Source: Bacteroidales bacterium (GTDB taxonomy: Bacteria; Bacteroidota; Bacteroidia; Bacteroidales; P3). Taken from it: a stretch of 64,000 bases of DNA. Location of the stretch: contig JAFZTV010000058.1 in NCBI GenBank assembly GCA_017618625.1, positions 25,927 through 89,926 of the forward strand, read 5' to 3'. How positions within the stretch are numbered: the stretch's first letter is position 1; each line of letters starts with the position of its first letter. Below, piece by piece: positions 43,924-54,101 of the stretch. The notes beneath the pieces are model-generated. The model did no database searches. It was not told the origin of the DNA and worked only from the letters and a program-made list of their open reading frames with translations. Made by a program: the position numbers and the translations under genes.

Positions 43924-45816
43924 ATGAACGGAAAACTTAACGTACAGACGGAAAATATTTTTCCGGTGATAAAAAAATTCCTCTACTCGGATCATGAGAT
44001 ATTCCTGAGGGAGCTGGTGAGCAATGCGATCGACGCGACTCAGAAACTGAAAGCCCTGGCCTCTCGTGGGGAATTCACGGGCGAGATGGGCAATGTGGAG
44101 GTGGAGGTGAAGGTGGACAAAAACAAGAAGACGCTGACGGTGAGCGACCATGGTGTGGGAATGACGGCTGACGAGATAGAGAAATATATCAACCAGATAG
44201 CATTCTCGGGTGCGGAGGACTTTCTGGAAAAATACAAGGACATTCAGGAGAACCTGATAGGCCATTTCGGACTGGGTTTCTACTCGGCCTTCATGGTGGC
44301 GGACAAGGTGGAGATAGTGACGAAGTCGTACAAGGAGGAGCCGGCGATGCACTGGAGCTGTGACGGCAGCCCTGACTACGACATGAAGGAGTGCGACCGC
44401 AAGGAGCGTGGCACGGATATCATACTGCATATCGCAGAGGACTGCACGGAGTTTTTGGAGGAATACCGCATCCTAGAACTTCTGCGCAAATACTGCCGTT
44501 TTATGCCGGTGGCTATTCGTTGCGGCGAAGAGAGCGTGTGGGAGGACAGCGAGACGGAGTGTGACAAGGACGGCAAACCCAAGCGGGTGGAGAAGAAGCA
44601 GCCTCGCATAATAAACAACACGGAACCCGCATGGAGAAAGACGCCTTCGACGCTGACGGACGAGGACTACAAGAAGTTCTACCACGAGCTGTACCCGATG
44701 AACTTCGAGGACCCACTGTTCTGGATACACTTGAATGTGGACTACCCGTTCAACCTGACGGGAATACTGTACTTTCCAAAGGTCAGGAAGACGATAGACC
44801 CAAACCGCAACAAGATTCAGCTATACTGCAACCAGGTGTTTGTGACGGACTCGGTGGAGGGTGTGGTGCCTGAGTACCTGATGCTGCTGCACGGTGTGCT
44901 CGACTCACCAGACATACCGCTGAACGTGAGTCGCTCGTACCTACAGAGCGACAGTAACGTAAAAAAAATCTCGTCGCACATCAGCAAGAAGGTCGCCGAC
45001 AAACTGGAAGAGATGGGGAAGTTGAAAAACGAAAACGGGAACGAGAAATCGCAACTGGAGGAGAAGTGGGACGACATCAAAATCTTCGTTGAATACGGGA
45101 TGCTGACGGACGAGAAGTTCTGCGACCGCGCCATGAAGTTCACACTACTGAAGAACAGTGAGGGACACTACTTCAACATCGATGAATACAAAGAGAAGGT
45201 GTCGGCCCTGCAGACCGACAAGGACAAGAACCTCTGTATGCTCTACGCGACGGACGCTGAGGAGCAGCACGCCTATATCACAAAGGCTAAAGCCAAAGGC
45301 TACGACGTGCTGATTATGGACAGTCCCCTAACGCCGCACTTCGTGAACCTGCTTGAGCGCAAAATAGACAAATGCCGTTTCGTTCGTGTCGATAGCGACA
45401 CCGTCGAAAAGCTCATCCCTCACGAAGATTCGATACCATCGAAGCTCACAAAAGAAGAGCAAGACAAACTGAAACCCATCATTGAAGGGGAAGTTGACAA
45501 ACAGAAATTCACTGTGGTCATGGAGAGCATGGAGAGCGACGAGGAGCCTATGCTGATAACACGCAACGAGTTCATGCGCCGTTACAAGGAGATGTCGGAG
45601 ATGGGCGGCGGAGGGTTCTACGGGGAGATGCCGGAGAGCTACAACCTGGTGGTGAACACCAACCATCCGCTGATAGGGCAGATTCTTAACGAAGGGGACG
45701 CTGAAAAGCAGAAGCAGCTGATTCACCAGCTGACCGACCTGGCTCTGCTAAGCAACGGCCTTCTGAAAGGCGAGGCGCTGACGAACTTCATAAAGCGCAG
45801 CGTGGAGATGATTTGA
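43924..45816 (+). CDS. htpG: Molecular chaperone HtpG (Hsp90)
   Basis: The 630-residue protein has the Hsp90 N-terminal ATPase lid motifs ELVSNAIDATQKLK, DHGVGMT and IGHFGLGFYSAFM, the middle-domain LNVSRSYLQSD and a C-terminal dimerisation region. It refolds or holds client proteins in the cytoplasm using ATP. The coding strand is notably G-rich compared with C-rich neighbours such as the M3 peptidase. It is monocistronic, with terminators on both sides. Confidence 0.97.
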   Translation: MNGKLNVQTENIFPVIKKFLYSDHEIFLRELVSNAIDATQKLKALASRGEFTGEMGNVEVEVKVDKNKKTLTVSDHGVGMTADEIEKYINQIAFSGAEDFLEKYKDIQENLIGHFGLGFYSAFMVADKVEIVTKSYKEEPAMHWSCDGSPDYDMKECDRKERGTDIILHIAEDCTEFLEEYRILELLRKYCRFMPVAIRCGEESVWEDSETECDKDGKPKRVEKKQPRIINNTEPAWRKTPSTLTDEDYKKFYHELYPMNFEDPLFWIHLNVDYPFNLTGILYFPKVRKTIDPNRNKIQLYCNQVFVTDSVEGVVPEYLMLLHGVLDSPDIPLNVSRSYLQSDSNVKKISSHISKKVADKLEEMGKLKNENGNEKSQLEEKWDDIKIFVEYGMLTDEKFCDRAMKFTLLKNSEGHYFNIDEYKEKVSALQTDKDKNLCMLYATDAEEQHAYITKAKAKGYDVLIMDSPLTPHFVNLLERKIDKCRFVRVDSDTVEKLIPHEDSIPSKLTKEEQDKLKPIIEGEVDKQKFTVVMESMESDEEPMLITRNEFMRRYKEMSEMGGGGFYGEMPESYNLVVNTNHPLIGQILNEGDAEKQKQLIHQLTDLALLSNGLLKGEALTNFIKRSVEMI

Positions 45817-45829
45817 AATCATTGATAAA

Positions 45830-45866
45830 AAAAAACGGTCTCTGATATTGAGGCCGTTTTTTTTTA
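45830..45866. terminator. Bidirectional intrinsic terminator
   Basis: ACGGTCTC pairs with GAGGCCGT, flanked by an A run on the left and a T run on the right, so it can act on both strands between htpG and the convergent FISUMP gene. Confidence 0.85.
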
Positions 45867-45896
45867 TGTTGTTTGGATTACAAATCCCTAAAAGGA

Positions 45897-46511
45897 TTAT
45901 TGCGCGACAGAGCAAACTAATCGGACAGACATTCCGCATAGTGTTCCAAAGACACTGCTTTCAAATCCTTCCGAATTAAAAAAATATCCTCGTCCAAAAT
46001 CCGAATATTTCCAATACTGTGAACTTGACCAGTAGTAACCGATAGTGCCCTCACCACCTGTAAGGGTGCAACCCGAGGCCGGCAAGAAAAGGCTATTGCC
46101 ATTCCCCCCTGTCAGTTCCATTCCAAAAACGCCATTCAGTTCCTTCCACTCTCCTCTCGTATTGTCTATCAACTCCTTCCATTCCTCAGCAGTAGGGATA
46201 CGTGCCCCACAGCCAAGAGTCACAACAATACCTTCGCCTATGGGCAACAATGGCATATCCGTTCGAAGCGGTAGCCGATTGTTGTTTTCGTCATATATGG
46301 AGTATCTGCTTAAATCGTAAATGTTTTCGCCCCAAATACAGTAGTCACCACTCTCTTCTGGCGAGTTCGCCCCCAGATTGCATGTTGCCCACAACACACC
46401 ACTGGGAAGCCCCAAATCAACCCAACCGTCATCAGCCCCATACGCGGCATGAGACTTCCCAAATAAACAAAACAGCGTATATAAAAAAACTACTGTTCTA
46501 ATCATACACAT
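45897..46511 (-). CDS. Exported FISUMP-domain protein
   Basis: The 204-residue protein has a signal peptide (VVFLYTLFCLFGKSHA) and the FISUMP repeat pattern WVDLGLPSGVLWATCNLGA, then RIPTAEEWKELI and GYYWSSSQY, ending CSVAQ. This domain (TIGR02145, related to SUMF-type folds) is common in exported Bacteroidota proteins, and its function is unknown. It is the last gene of the queuosine run, 12 bp after queF, though it has no obvious link to that pathway. Confidence 0.82.
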   Translation of the reverse strand: MCMIRTVVFLYTLFCLFGKSHAAYGADDGWVDLGLPSGVLWATCNLGANSPEESGDYCIWGENIYDLSRYSIYDENNNRLPLRTDMPLLPIGEGIVVTLGCGARIPTAEEWKELIDNTRGEWKELNGVFGMELTGGNGNSLFLPASGCTLTGGEGTIGYYWSSSQYWKYSDFGRGYFFNSEGFESSVFGTLCGMSVRLVCSVAQ

Positions 46512-46523
46512 ATACGAACCATC

Positions 46524-46979
46524 CTAAACATAGTTCTCTAAACGGCGTGCTGCCATCTGCTCATACATAGTACTTGGACGACCATAGTTGGCATAGGGGT
46601 GGATGCTGATGCCGCCGCGGGGAACGAAGTAGCCTGTTATCTCGATATAGCGGGGATCCATGATGCGCACCAAGTCGTCCAGGATGGTATTGACGCAATC
46701 CTCGTGGAAGTCTCCGTGGTTGCGGAAGGAGAAGAGGTAGAGTTTCAGACTCTTGCTCTCTACCATCTTCTTGTCTGGTATGTAAAGAATCTTAAGCTCG
46801 GCGAAGTCTGGCTGGCCAGTGATGGGACAGAGGGTGGTAAACTCCTTGCAGTTGAACTGCACCCAGTAGTCGCGCTCGGGGTGGCTATTTTCGAAAGTCT
46901 CAAGCACTTCGGGTGCGTAGGTCTCAGGTATATCGCTCTTTTTGCCAAGATGCTGAAGATTGTCTTTTTCGCGGTCCAT
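46524..46979 (-). CDS. queF: NADPH-dependent preQ0 reductase
   Basis: The 151-residue enzyme is the short, single-domain QueF type. It has the catalytic-cysteine segment [19 protein letters not shown], the cofactor motif [23 protein letters not shown] and the substrate-binding [12 protein letters not shown]. It reduces 7-cyano-7-deazaguanine to 7-aminomethyl-7-deazaguanine (preQ1) for queuosine in tRNA. It follows queC, queD and queE in the same run. Confidence 0.96.
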   Translation of the reverse strand: MDREKDNLQHLGKKSDIPETYAPEVLETFENSHPERDYWVQFNCKEFTTLCPITGQPDFAELKILYIPDKKMVESKSLKLYLFSFRNHGDFHEDCVNTILDDLVRIMDPRYIEITGYFVPRGGISIHPYANYGRPSTMYEQMAARRLENYV

Positions 46980-47086
46980 AATGATTTATTTTATATTGAA
47001 AGGTTGATATGTTTTTTGTTGATTGTTTATTTGTGATTAGTCACTGCTATTTGATGACTGATTAAACGCCACGTGCGGACATTCAC

Positions 47087-47671
47087 CTACCTTATGCCCA
47101 CCACCTTGTGCACCTGCAACGACAGTCGCCATTGGGGGTTGGCTTTTATATATTCTATAGTCTTCTTGATAATAATATCGTTTTGCTTGTGGTCGCCAGT
47201 ATCGCAGGGCTGCAGGAAACGTGCGTGCCGTACCGTTATATGTTCATACCGTTCGGGTATATGAACTCCGTCATAGACGACCTTCAACTCATCGACTTCG
47301 GTCAACACAGGAGTGGCCACACTGCCGAGAAACATATCTTTGGGTGAAAGCGTTATCCAATCGACATTGGTGGGCAACAGATGTGTACCGTTGGTCTCAA
47401 CAGCAACTCTCCTACCCTGCCTATGCAATGCATCTACGAGTGATTCGGTAAGCTGAAGTGACGGTTCGCCACCGGTAACCACCACCAACTTGGCCGGATA
47501 CCCTATAACAGCTGACACTATCTCGTCTTCGGACATCTCGATCCCATGCGAGAAGTCGGTATCGCAGAACGGGCACTGCAGGTTGCAACCCTCAAAGCGA
47601 ATGAAGACAGCAGGAGTGCCCGATAGGAAACCCTCGCCCTGTAGAGAATAGAATATCTCGTTTATGGTCAT
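47087..47671 (-). CDS. queE: 7-Carboxy-7-deazaguanine synthase
   Basis: The start is the ATG at 47671, which overlaps the queD stop (ATGA) and begins MTINEIFYSLQGEGFLSG; a longer upstream start would lie inside queD. The radical-SAM cluster motif CNLQCPFC is followed by VTGGEPSLQ. The 194-residue enzyme turns 6-carboxytetrahydropterin into 7-carboxy-7-deazaguanine. Neighbours are queD upstream and queF downstream. Confidence 0.95.
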   Translation of the reverse strand: MTINEIFYSLQGEGFLSGTPAVFIRFEGCNLQCPFCDTDFSHGIEMSEDEIVSAVIGYPAKLVVVTGGEPSLQLTESLVDALHRQGRRVAVETNGTHLLPTNVDWITLSPKDMFLGSVATPVLTEVDELKVVYDGVHIPERYEHITVRHARFLQPCDTGDHKQNDIIIKKTIEYIKANPQWRLSLQVHKVVGIR

Positions 47672-48003
47672 TCGTCCACCTCGTATGTTGCAATATTTCC
47701 AGATGTCTCCTGCACATCGACACGGTAGCAGCATTTAATCTGCTGTTGGCACCACCGTGCAATATTCTCCGATGTGGGGTTGTAGGGTATCACATCGTTG
47801 ACCACTTTGTGATCCAACTTATCAAAGATAAGCCGTTTGATTTCAGAGAAATCAACCACCATTCCGTTTTCATCCAGCTCTTTCGAGCGGCAGTAGATGG
47901 TGACTATCCAGTTATGACCGTGCATTTCAGTACATTTGCTGGGATAATTGAGTGTAAGTCGGTGTGCTCCAGAGATCTCTATAGTTTTCTTTATATAGAA
48001 CAT
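47668..48003 (-). CDS. queD: 6-Carboxytetrahydropterin synthase
   Basis: The 111-residue enzyme has the zinc-histidine pattern AHRLTLNYPSKCTEMHGHNW and the catalytic context of the PTPS/QueD family. It converts dihydroneopterin triphosphate, the FolE product, to 6-carboxytetrahydropterin. It lies between queC and queE and overlaps queE by 4 bp. Confidence 0.95.
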   Translation of the reverse strand: MFYIKKTIEISGAHRLTLNYPSKCTEMHGHNWIVTIYCRSKELDENGMVVDFSEIKRLIFDKLDHKVVNDVIPYNPTSENIARWCQQQIKCCYRVDVQETSGNIATYEVDE

Positions 48004-48055
48004 TTTTTAGCTGTTGATATGTTTTGCGTTGATAATGTGGGTTAGTGTCATCTTG

Positions 48056-48730
48056 TCAGTCTTCATACTCCGTAGGGTCGGAGACGCCGGCTTGGCGGAA
48101 AGCCGCCTTGCGCTCGGTGCATGTGGCACAGTGTCCACAGTGCCTATCGCCACCACAATAGCAGGAATAGGTGGCGGAATAGTCGACACCCAACTCTGCA
48201 CCACGCTTCACAATGTCGCCCTTCATAAGGTTTGTATAAGGTGCCTCAACCCTCACATGGTTGTAGGTACCTGCCTGTGTGGCGGCATCGATGGCCGAGA
48301 TAAACCCCGGACGGCAGTCTGGATAGATAGCATGGTCGCCTCCGTGGTTGGCGATAAGCAAACGGTCGAGGCCTCTGCTTTCCGCTATACCACAGGCGAC
48401 GGAGAGCATGATGCCGTTGCGGAAAGGCACCACTGTGGAACGCATATTTGCATCGTCATATTCTCCCGTCGGCACAGCCTCAGCCCCTTCGAGAAGCGAG
48501 GACGAGAAATAACATTTAATGAATTCCAACGGTATGACCAGATGTTCAACGCCCAGCCGACGACAGTGTTCGGCGGCATAAGCCAACTCACGCCGATTGT
48601 GGTTGCTTCCATAGTCGAAGCTTACAGCCAGCGCAATCCTTTCTCTTTGTTCATAAAGGAGTGTGGTGGAATCGAGTCCACCCGAAAGCACAATTACCGA
48701 ATCCTTGTTCGGCGATAAAGAGTTATCCAT
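48056..48730 (-). CDS. queC: 7-Cyano-7-deazaguanine synthase
   Basis: The 224-residue enzyme has the ATP pyrophosphatase loop VLSGGLDSTTLLY, and a zinc site CYCGGDRHCGHCATC near the C-terminus. It makes preQ0 from 7-carboxy-7-deazaguanine, ammonia and ATP. It is the first queuosine gene of the run, directly behind lpxA, and no preQ1 riboswitch was recognised in the 51-bp gap. Confidence 0.95.
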   Translation of the reverse strand: MDNSLSPNKDSVIVLSGGLDSTTLLYEQRERIALAVSFDYGSNHNRRELAYAAEHCRRLGVEHLVIPLEFIKCYFSSSLLEGAEAVPTGEYDDANMRSTVVPFRNGIMLSVACGIAESRGLDRLLIANHGGDHAIYPDCRPGFISAIDAATQAGTYNHVRVEAPYTNLMKGDIVKRGAELGVDYSATYSCYCGGDRHCGHCATCTERKAAFRQAGVSDPTEYED

Positions 48731-48781
48731 TTTCTTGTTTTGTTAAAGGGGGTTGTCAAGAAGACCCCTATGTTTATTTAT

Positions 48782-49573
48782 TTATTTCTCTTCCCTCCGC
48801 ATATACGAGTAGCCTTTCATCAAGCCAGTGTTTGCGCCTCCGATGAAGCTCAGAATCACCTTGCCCTCGTCGGTGTTGCCGTACTGTTCCTTGATATACT
48901 CTACTGCGTGACTGATTGTGAGTCCTTTCTGGAACAGGTAACGGTATATGTCGCTGATGGTGTTTATCGACTCCTGAGAGTAGCCCCTACGCGAGAGCCC
49001 GAGGGTGTTGACTCCTGCGTACGAGATTGGATAGCGGGCCGCCTTGACAAACGGCGGTATGTCCTTATCCACCAAGGCACCTCCCTGGGTGATGGCGTGA
49101 GAGCCGATATGGACGAACTGCAGTATGGCCGTCTTGCCGCCGAGGATGACGTAGTCGCCCACAACGATATGTCCGGCCAGCGTGGCGTTGTTGGCAAACA
49201 CACAGTTGTCGCCCACCACACAATCGTGTGCGATATGGACGTAGGCCATGATGAGGTTGTTGTTGCCCACCACGGTCTTGCCCGACGCAGCTGTACCGCG
49301 GTTGATGGTGCAGCACTCGCGTATGACGTTGTTATCGCCTATCTCTACGGTGCTGTATTCGCCGGCGAACTTCAAGTCCTGCGGAACGGCGGCTATCACC
49401 GAGCCGGGAAACACCTTGCAGTTCTTGCCGATTCTTGCACCGGGGAATATCGTCACATTCGGTCCAATCCAGCTTCCATCGCCTATTTCAACATCGTCGC
49501 ATATAGTGGTGAAATTACCTATCGTAACATCCTTGCCTATCTTGGCGTTGGGGTTGATGTCGTTGAGAGTCAT
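48782..49573 (-). CDS. lpxA: UDP-N-acetylglucosamine acyltransferase
   Basis: The 263-residue left-handed beta-helix protein has the hexapeptide pattern throughout, with the catalytic-histidine segment AYVHIAHDCVVGD and the C-terminal helical part. It adds the 3-hydroxyacyl chain to UDP-GlcNAc in lipid A biosynthesis. Its start overlaps the lpxC stop by 4 bp. In most Bacteroidota an LpxC-FabZ fusion precedes lpxA, but here LpxC is single-domain. Confidence 0.96.
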   Translation of the reverse strand: MTLNDINPNAKIGKDVTIGNFTTICDDVEIGDGSWIGPNVTIFPGARIGKNCKVFPGSVIAAVPQDLKFAGEYSTVEIGDNNVIRECCTINRGTAASGKTVVGNNNLIMAYVHIAHDCVVGDNCVFANNATLAGHIVVGDYVILGGKTAILQFVHIGSHAITQGGALVDKDIPPFVKAARYPISYAGVNTLGLSRRGYSQESINTISDIYRYLFQKGLTISHAVEYIKEQYGNTDEGKVILSFIGGANTGLMKGYSYMRREEK

Positions 49574-50490
49574 GATTTTGAATTTATATAGTTCATCAAG
49601 TATTTCGCAAAAGCGTTGTTGGCTTTATGTCCTGGTTTGTAGACTTTGAATTTTCCTTTTATGGGGCATCCCACCAGCCTTATGTCGCCCAGAAAGTCGA
49701 GCAGTTTGTGGCGTGCCGGCTCGTTGGGGAAGTAAAGGTCGGTGGTGTTGAGCAGCCCGTCGTGCACCTTAAACTGGGAGGCATCCTTGTGGAACGTCTT
49801 CTCCAAGCGTCTCAGCTGCCTCGACCCCAACTCCTTGTTCACAAACACCAAGGCGTTGTCCAAGCTGCCGCCCTTTATAAGGTTGAGGTGCAAAAGAGGC
49901 TCCACCTCGTGGAGGAACACGAAAGTGCGGCTAGGCGCAATCTGGTCGGGATATTCGTCAAACGAATTCATCACCGCCTGCTGGCGTCCAATCACGCTTT
50001 CGGAGAACTCGATGGTGCACTCCACCGAGAAATGGTCGTCAGGCTCGACGTCATACACCGACCCCGTCGGCCCATATTCAAAGTGCAGCGGCTCCTTCAA
50101 ATCGAAGAATTTGCGTTTGGCGTCAAGCTGTATGATGCCCACCCTCTGCAGCTGCTGCAGCCACGGACGGGCCGAGCCGTCAAGTATCGGTATCTCGCCG
50201 CCGTCAAGCTCCACAAGCACGTTGTCAATCTTCATGCCGTGCAGTGCCGACATCAGATGCTCAATTGTAGCTATCGAATGGCGTCCGAAACCCAGTGTCG
50301 TGCCTCTCGCCGTGCTTCCCACCTTGTCGGCGGTGGCGTGCTGCGTTATGATGTTCACCCTGTCGGTCCTGCGGAAGGCGATGCCGAAGTTCGACGCTGC
50401 TGGTCGCACCGACACCGTCACCGTGCGACCGGTATGAAGGCCGGGGCCCGTCAGGCGGAAAGGTATGCGTATGGTTGTCTGTTGATCCAA
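49570..50490 (-). CDS. lpxC: UDP-3-O-acyl-N-acetylglucosamine deacetylase (stand-alone)
   Basis: The 306-residue protein has the LpxC zinc and active-site motifs: TIEHLMSAL with the first histidine, GEIPILDGSA, and the late ARHKLLDFLGDIRLVG and PGHKANNAF. It deacetylates UDP-3-O-acyl-GlcNAc, the committed step of lipid A. Length and the immediate start of lpxA show that the C-terminal FabZ dehydratase fused to LpxC in many Bacteroidota is absent. Confidence 0.95.
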   Translation of the reverse strand: MDQQTTIRIPFRLTGPGLHTGRTVTVSVRPAASNFGIAFRRTDRVNIITQHATADKVGSTARGTTLGFGRHSIATIEHLMSALHGMKIDNVLVELDGGEIPILDGSARPWLQQLQRVGIIQLDAKRKFFDLKEPLHFEYGPTGSVYDVEPDDHFSVECTIEFSESVIGRQQAVMNSFDEYPDQIAPSRTFVFLHEVEPLLHLNLIKGGSLDNALVFVNKELGSRQLRRLEKTFHKDASQFKVHDGLLNTTDLYFPNEPARHKLLDFLGDIRLVGCPIKGKFKVYKPGHKANNAFAKYLMNYINSKS

Positions 50491-50578
50491 GGTGTGTGAA
50501 GTTGTTGGTATGTGAAGTTGTGGAATTTGTAACTGCTACCCGCTAAAAACTTAAGACTTACAGCTTAAAACTTGAAAC

Positions 50579-52303
50579 TTAATATCTTCCCGACAGCGGC
50601 ATGAAGCGGAAGTTGTTGAGTTTGTAAAACACCGCCGACTCGTTGACAAAACCGTGTCCCTTGTCGCTCTGCGAGAAGAACATGGGGTACAGCACTCCCG
50701 GCATGCTTGTCTGGTTCGGCGAACGCCAGAATTCCGTCCCTCTCGTCTTCAAGCCATAGACAAAGTGTATGATTATGTCGTTGGCCGACGTCGCATAAGT
50801 ACCAATCGGGTCCACCTTGTAGCGCTCGTTGAAGGCGTCTATGAAGTCTTTCTTCGACGGGTCGTTGTAATCCAGTTCGGTATTGACGGTCATATAGTTG
50901 GCCTGCTGCAGCTGGGCGAAATCCATATCGGCGTATTTGTTGATATAGTTTTCGAGCGACACCAGCGTCACGTTGCTACCTTTTGCCGCCGCCAGACGGT
51001 TAAGCAGCGTGCTCACCTGTATATGGTTTTTGTCGCGGTTTTGGTCGTAGATGTTCAGCACCACACAGCCCGGCGTCTTCTTCAACGCTGCCACAAGCTT
51101 CGAGTTGGCCGACCAGTCGAAAAAGGTGTAAGGCACATTTCCGCGGGCCTTCAGTTTCTCTTCCACTATGCCGCGCACTCTCGCCTCGTTGCGCGAACCC
51201 GAGGTAATCACATACAGATGCGGTTTCCCAGGCATCAAGGCCACCACCTTCAGCAGTTCGTCAACCTCGCCCTCCACCGACGACATGCACTTGAACACAT
51301 ACGGGTTTCCCTCCACTATCTCGTCTCTCTCCGACATCGGGTTGATGATGAACAACCGGTTCTCCTGCGCCCATTCGGCTGCATATTCGAATTGCTCTTT
51401 CGGGAGCAGGGCTATTATGAAATCGCTGTGCGTCACATTATGAGTGTTTATCGAGGTCAAGACATCCTGTTTGCTCTTCCCCGACACATCCACTACGTTT
51501 AGTACCACCTTGCACCCCATTCTTTCAAGTCGCTCCATTCCTATCAGCAAACCCTCGTAAAACTGTATGTATTCAAAAGCCCCGTAGCTCTTCTTTCCTC
51601 GCTGGTCGATGTCGAACTTGGTGGTCGAAATCTTGTCCAAATCACCCAGATGCAGCGGCATCAGCAACGACACGTGCACCCTGCCTGGCTCCACAAGCGG
51701 CGAAACCACCGCCGGTTCGGCAGGTGCTTTCGGAGTGTATGTCGCCGGCTGCCGTCCCGCAGGCTTTGCTGCCTGCTGACTGCTGGCTTGCTGACCGCCA
51801 CTGGCCTGCTGGCTGCTGCCACCCGCCTGCTGACCGCCAGCCTTCGCCACGCCCGGCACTTTTATCATCTGGCCGGCCTTCAACCCCGTCACCCTCAGCT
51901 CAGGGTTCAGCTCGTTCAGGTCCTCGATGCTCACGTTGTATGTCCTCGAAAGGCTGTAGAGCGTCTGTCCCTGCTCCACCTTCACAAACTGGTACTCTTT
52001 CTTGTCCTGCTGCTGCGGCGTCGAGGTCTTTTCCGTCACCACACAGTCGGTGCACGGAATCCACACCGTGTCATCCACAGCCAAGTGGTGTATGTCCGAC
52101 TTCAGTATCGCCTCGTGCTCTTTCGCTCCATAGAGTTTGGTAATGGAATACACCGTCTGGCCAGGTTGCACTATGTGTATGTAGCACTTCTTCCCGTTGT
52201 GCATCCCCACGGTGTTCGACTTCACCACCTGGGCGTTCAACGACACCGACAAACTGACCAAGAATAAAAACAATAATCTTTTCAAACCAATTTCAATTTT
52301 CAT
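50579..52303 (-). CDS. LysM and PBP1-like periplasmic protein
   Basis: The start chosen is 52303, opening a signal peptide (LLFLFLVSLSVSLNAQ) in MKIEIGLKRL; an upstream methionine would add 14 residues. Two LysM-like segments occupy the N-terminal 130 residues (IVQPGQTVYSITKLYG and KVEQGQTLYSLSRTYN). A Gly-, Gln- and Ser-rich linker follows at about 155-195. The C-terminal 380 residues resemble a type I periplasmic binding protein. This Bacteroidota architecture probably attaches to peptidoglycan; the ligand is unknown. It lies upstream of lpxC. Confidence 0.85.
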   Translation of the reverse strand: MKIEIGLKRLLFLFLVSLSVSLNAQVVKSNTVGMHNGKKCYIHIVQPGQTVYSITKLYGAKEHEAILKSDIHHLAVDDTVWIPCTDCVVTEKTSTPQQQDKKEYQFVKVEQGQTLYSLSRTYNVSIEDLNELNPELRVTGLKAGQMIKVPGVAKAGGQQAGGSSQQASGGQQASSQQAAKPAGRQPATYTPKAPAEPAVVSPLVEPGRVHVSLLMPLHLGDLDKISTTKFDIDQRGKKSYGAFEYIQFYEGLLIGMERLERMGCKVVLNVVDVSGKSKQDVLTSINTHNVTHSDFIIALLPKEQFEYAAEWAQENRLFIINPMSERDEIVEGNPYVFKCMSSVEGEVDELLKVVALMPGKPHLYVITSGSRNEARVRGIVEEKLKARGNVPYTFFDWSANSKLVAALKKTPGCVVLNIYDQNRDKNHIQVSTLLNRLAAAKGSNVTLVSLENYINKYADMDFAQLQQANYMTVNTELDYNDPSKKDFIDAFNERYKVDPIGTYATSANDIIIHFVYGLKTRGTEFWRSPNQTSMPGVLYPMFFSQSDKGHGFVNESAVFYKLNNFRFMPLSGRY

Positions 52304-52362
52304 AGAATAATCACTTACCTCAACCTTGAACCCTAAAATATCCACCTATCATCAACCTCGCA

Positions 52363-53889
52363 CTACTCCCACTCAATCGTTGCAGGCGGTTTCGAACTGA
52401 TGTCATAAACCACTCTGTTCACGCCCTTCACCCTGTTGATAATCTCGTTCGACACCTTGGCGAGGAACTCGTACGGCAGGTGACTCCAGTCAGCCGTCAT
52501 GCCGTCCACGCTCTCCACCGCCCTCAGCGCCACCACGCTCTCGTATGTGCGCTCGTCGCCCATCACTCCCACCGACTGTACCGGCAGCAGCATGCATCCC
52601 GCCTGCCACACCTTGTCATACAGCCCGTTCTCTCTCAGTCCTCTCACGAATATGTCGTCCACCTCCTGAAGTATGCGCACCTTCTCCGGCGTCACGTCGC
52701 TCAGTATCCTGATTGCCAAGCCGGGACCCGGGAACGGGTGACGGCCAATCAGCTCGTCCTTGATGCCCAGCTGGCGCCCCACCCTGCGCACCTCGTCTTT
52801 GAACAAACTGCGCAGCGGCTCCACCAACTGCAGCTTCATATAGTCGGGCAATCCGCCCACGTTATGGTGGCTCTTTATCGTCTGCGACGGTCCTTTCACC
52901 GAGCTGCTCTCAATCACGTCGGGATATATCGTGCCTTGTCCCAGCCATTTCGCGTCGCTTATCTGTTTCGCCTCGGCGTCAAACACATCGATGAACGTCT
53001 TGCCTATCCCCTTGCGTTTCTTCTCAGGGTCGGTCACTCCGGCCAGCACCGAGTAGAAGCGCTCCTTAGCATCCACCCCCTTCACGTTCAAGCCCATGTC
53101 CTTGTACGACTCCAGCACACTCTCAAACTCGTTCTTTCTCAACAATCCGTTATCCACGAATATGCAATGCAGCTGATGGCCTATCGCACGGTTCAGCAGC
53201 ACCGCCGCCACCGTCGAGTCCACTCCGCCGCTCAATCCCAGCACCACCTTGTCGTTCCCCACCTTGGCTTTCAGCTCAGCCACGGTGGTCTCTATAAACG
53301 ATGCCGGCGTCCAGCTCTGGTCGCAGTTGCAGATATCTACCACAAAGTTCTTCAGCAGCGTCAACCCGTCAACCGAGTGGTGCACCTCGGGATGGAACTG
53401 TATGGCGTAGGTCTCCTCGCCTTCAATCTTATAGCCGGCATACTTCACGTTCTCCGTCGAGCAGATGCACTTGTAGCCCTCCGGCACACACTCTATCGTG
53501 TCGCCGTGACTCATCCACACCTGGCTGCCCATCGGCACCCCTTTCATCAGCGGCGACTCCGTGTCTATCCAGTTCAGATTAGCACGGCCGTACTCTCTTA
53601 TCTTCGACTGCTGCACCTTCCCGCCGCCCCATTTGGCTAGATACTGCGCTCCGTAGCACACCGCCAGCAGCGGCAGCTTGCCTTTTATGTCCTTCATGTC
53701 CGGCACTGGTGCGTCCTCGGCGTTGCAGCTATACGGGCTGCCCGAAAAAATCACGCCCTTCACATCTTTCGTCAATGCGGGAATCTTGTTATACGGGTGT
53801 ATTTCGCAATAAACATTAAGCTCCCTCACCTTGCGAGCGATAAGCTGAGTGTACTGAGAACCAAAGTCTAAGATAATAATAGAGTCCAT
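52363..53889 (-). CDS. guaA: GMP synthase (glutamine-hydrolysing)
   Basis: The 508-residue enzyme has the glutamine amidotransferase triad region ([13 protein letters not shown], and later FHPEVHHS), the ATP pyrophosphatase loop [12 protein letters not shown] and the C-terminal dimerisation domain ending PATIEWE. It aminates XMP to GMP. It is the first gene of the minus-strand series, with a -7 box at 53912-53919. Confidence 0.97.
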   Translation of the reverse strand: MDSIIILDFGSQYTQLIARKVRELNVYCEIHPYNKIPALTKDVKGVIFSGSPYSCNAEDAPVPDMKDIKGKLPLLAVCYGAQYLAKWGGGKVQQSKIREYGRANLNWIDTESPLMKGVPMGSQVWMSHGDTIECVPEGYKCICSTENVKYAGYKIEGEETYAIQFHPEVHHSVDGLTLLKNFVVDICNCDQSWTPASFIETTVAELKAKVGNDKVVLGLSGGVDSTVAAVLLNRAIGHQLHCIFVDNGLLRKNEFESVLESYKDMGLNVKGVDAKERFYSVLAGVTDPEKKRKGIGKTFIDVFDAEAKQISDAKWLGQGTIYPDVIESSSVKGPSQTIKSHHNVGGLPDYMKLQLVEPLRSLFKDEVRRVGRQLGIKDELIGRHPFPGPGLAIRILSDVTPEKVRILQEVDDIFVRGLRENGLYDKVWQAGCMLLPVQSVGVMGDERTYESVVALRAVESVDGMTADWSHLPYEFLAKVSNEIINRVKGVNRVVYDISSKPPATIEWE

Positions 53890-53911
53890 ACTGTTTGCAG
53901 TTTAAGAAGTG

Positions 53912-53919
53912 CAAATGTA
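53912..53919 (-). promoter_or_regulatory. -7 promoter box for guaA
   Basis: The minus strand reads TACATTTG (TAnnTTTG), about 23 bp upstream of the guaA start. Confidence 0.65.
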
Positions 53920-54101
53920 CGAATACATTTATATATAACAAAATCCCATCTACAACTCCGACTTCCATCAGCCGCTTCCCCCGCCCAAGCGCCACACCCC
54001 ACAAATCCCCCTCACCACCAACCAATCACAACACCAACACCCAAACAAGCCCCAACCAAGCACAGCCACAACCCCCACTCAAAGCACCCATAGAGTAAAC
54101 T

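Noticed and set aside
48731..48781. preQ1 riboswitch before queC
   Set aside because: The gap of 51 bp shows no conserved preQ1 aptamer sequence, and lpxA ends right before it.
52480..53640. Plus-strand 386-residue ORF opposite guaA
   Set aside because: His- and Arg-rich shadow of guaA without recognisable features.
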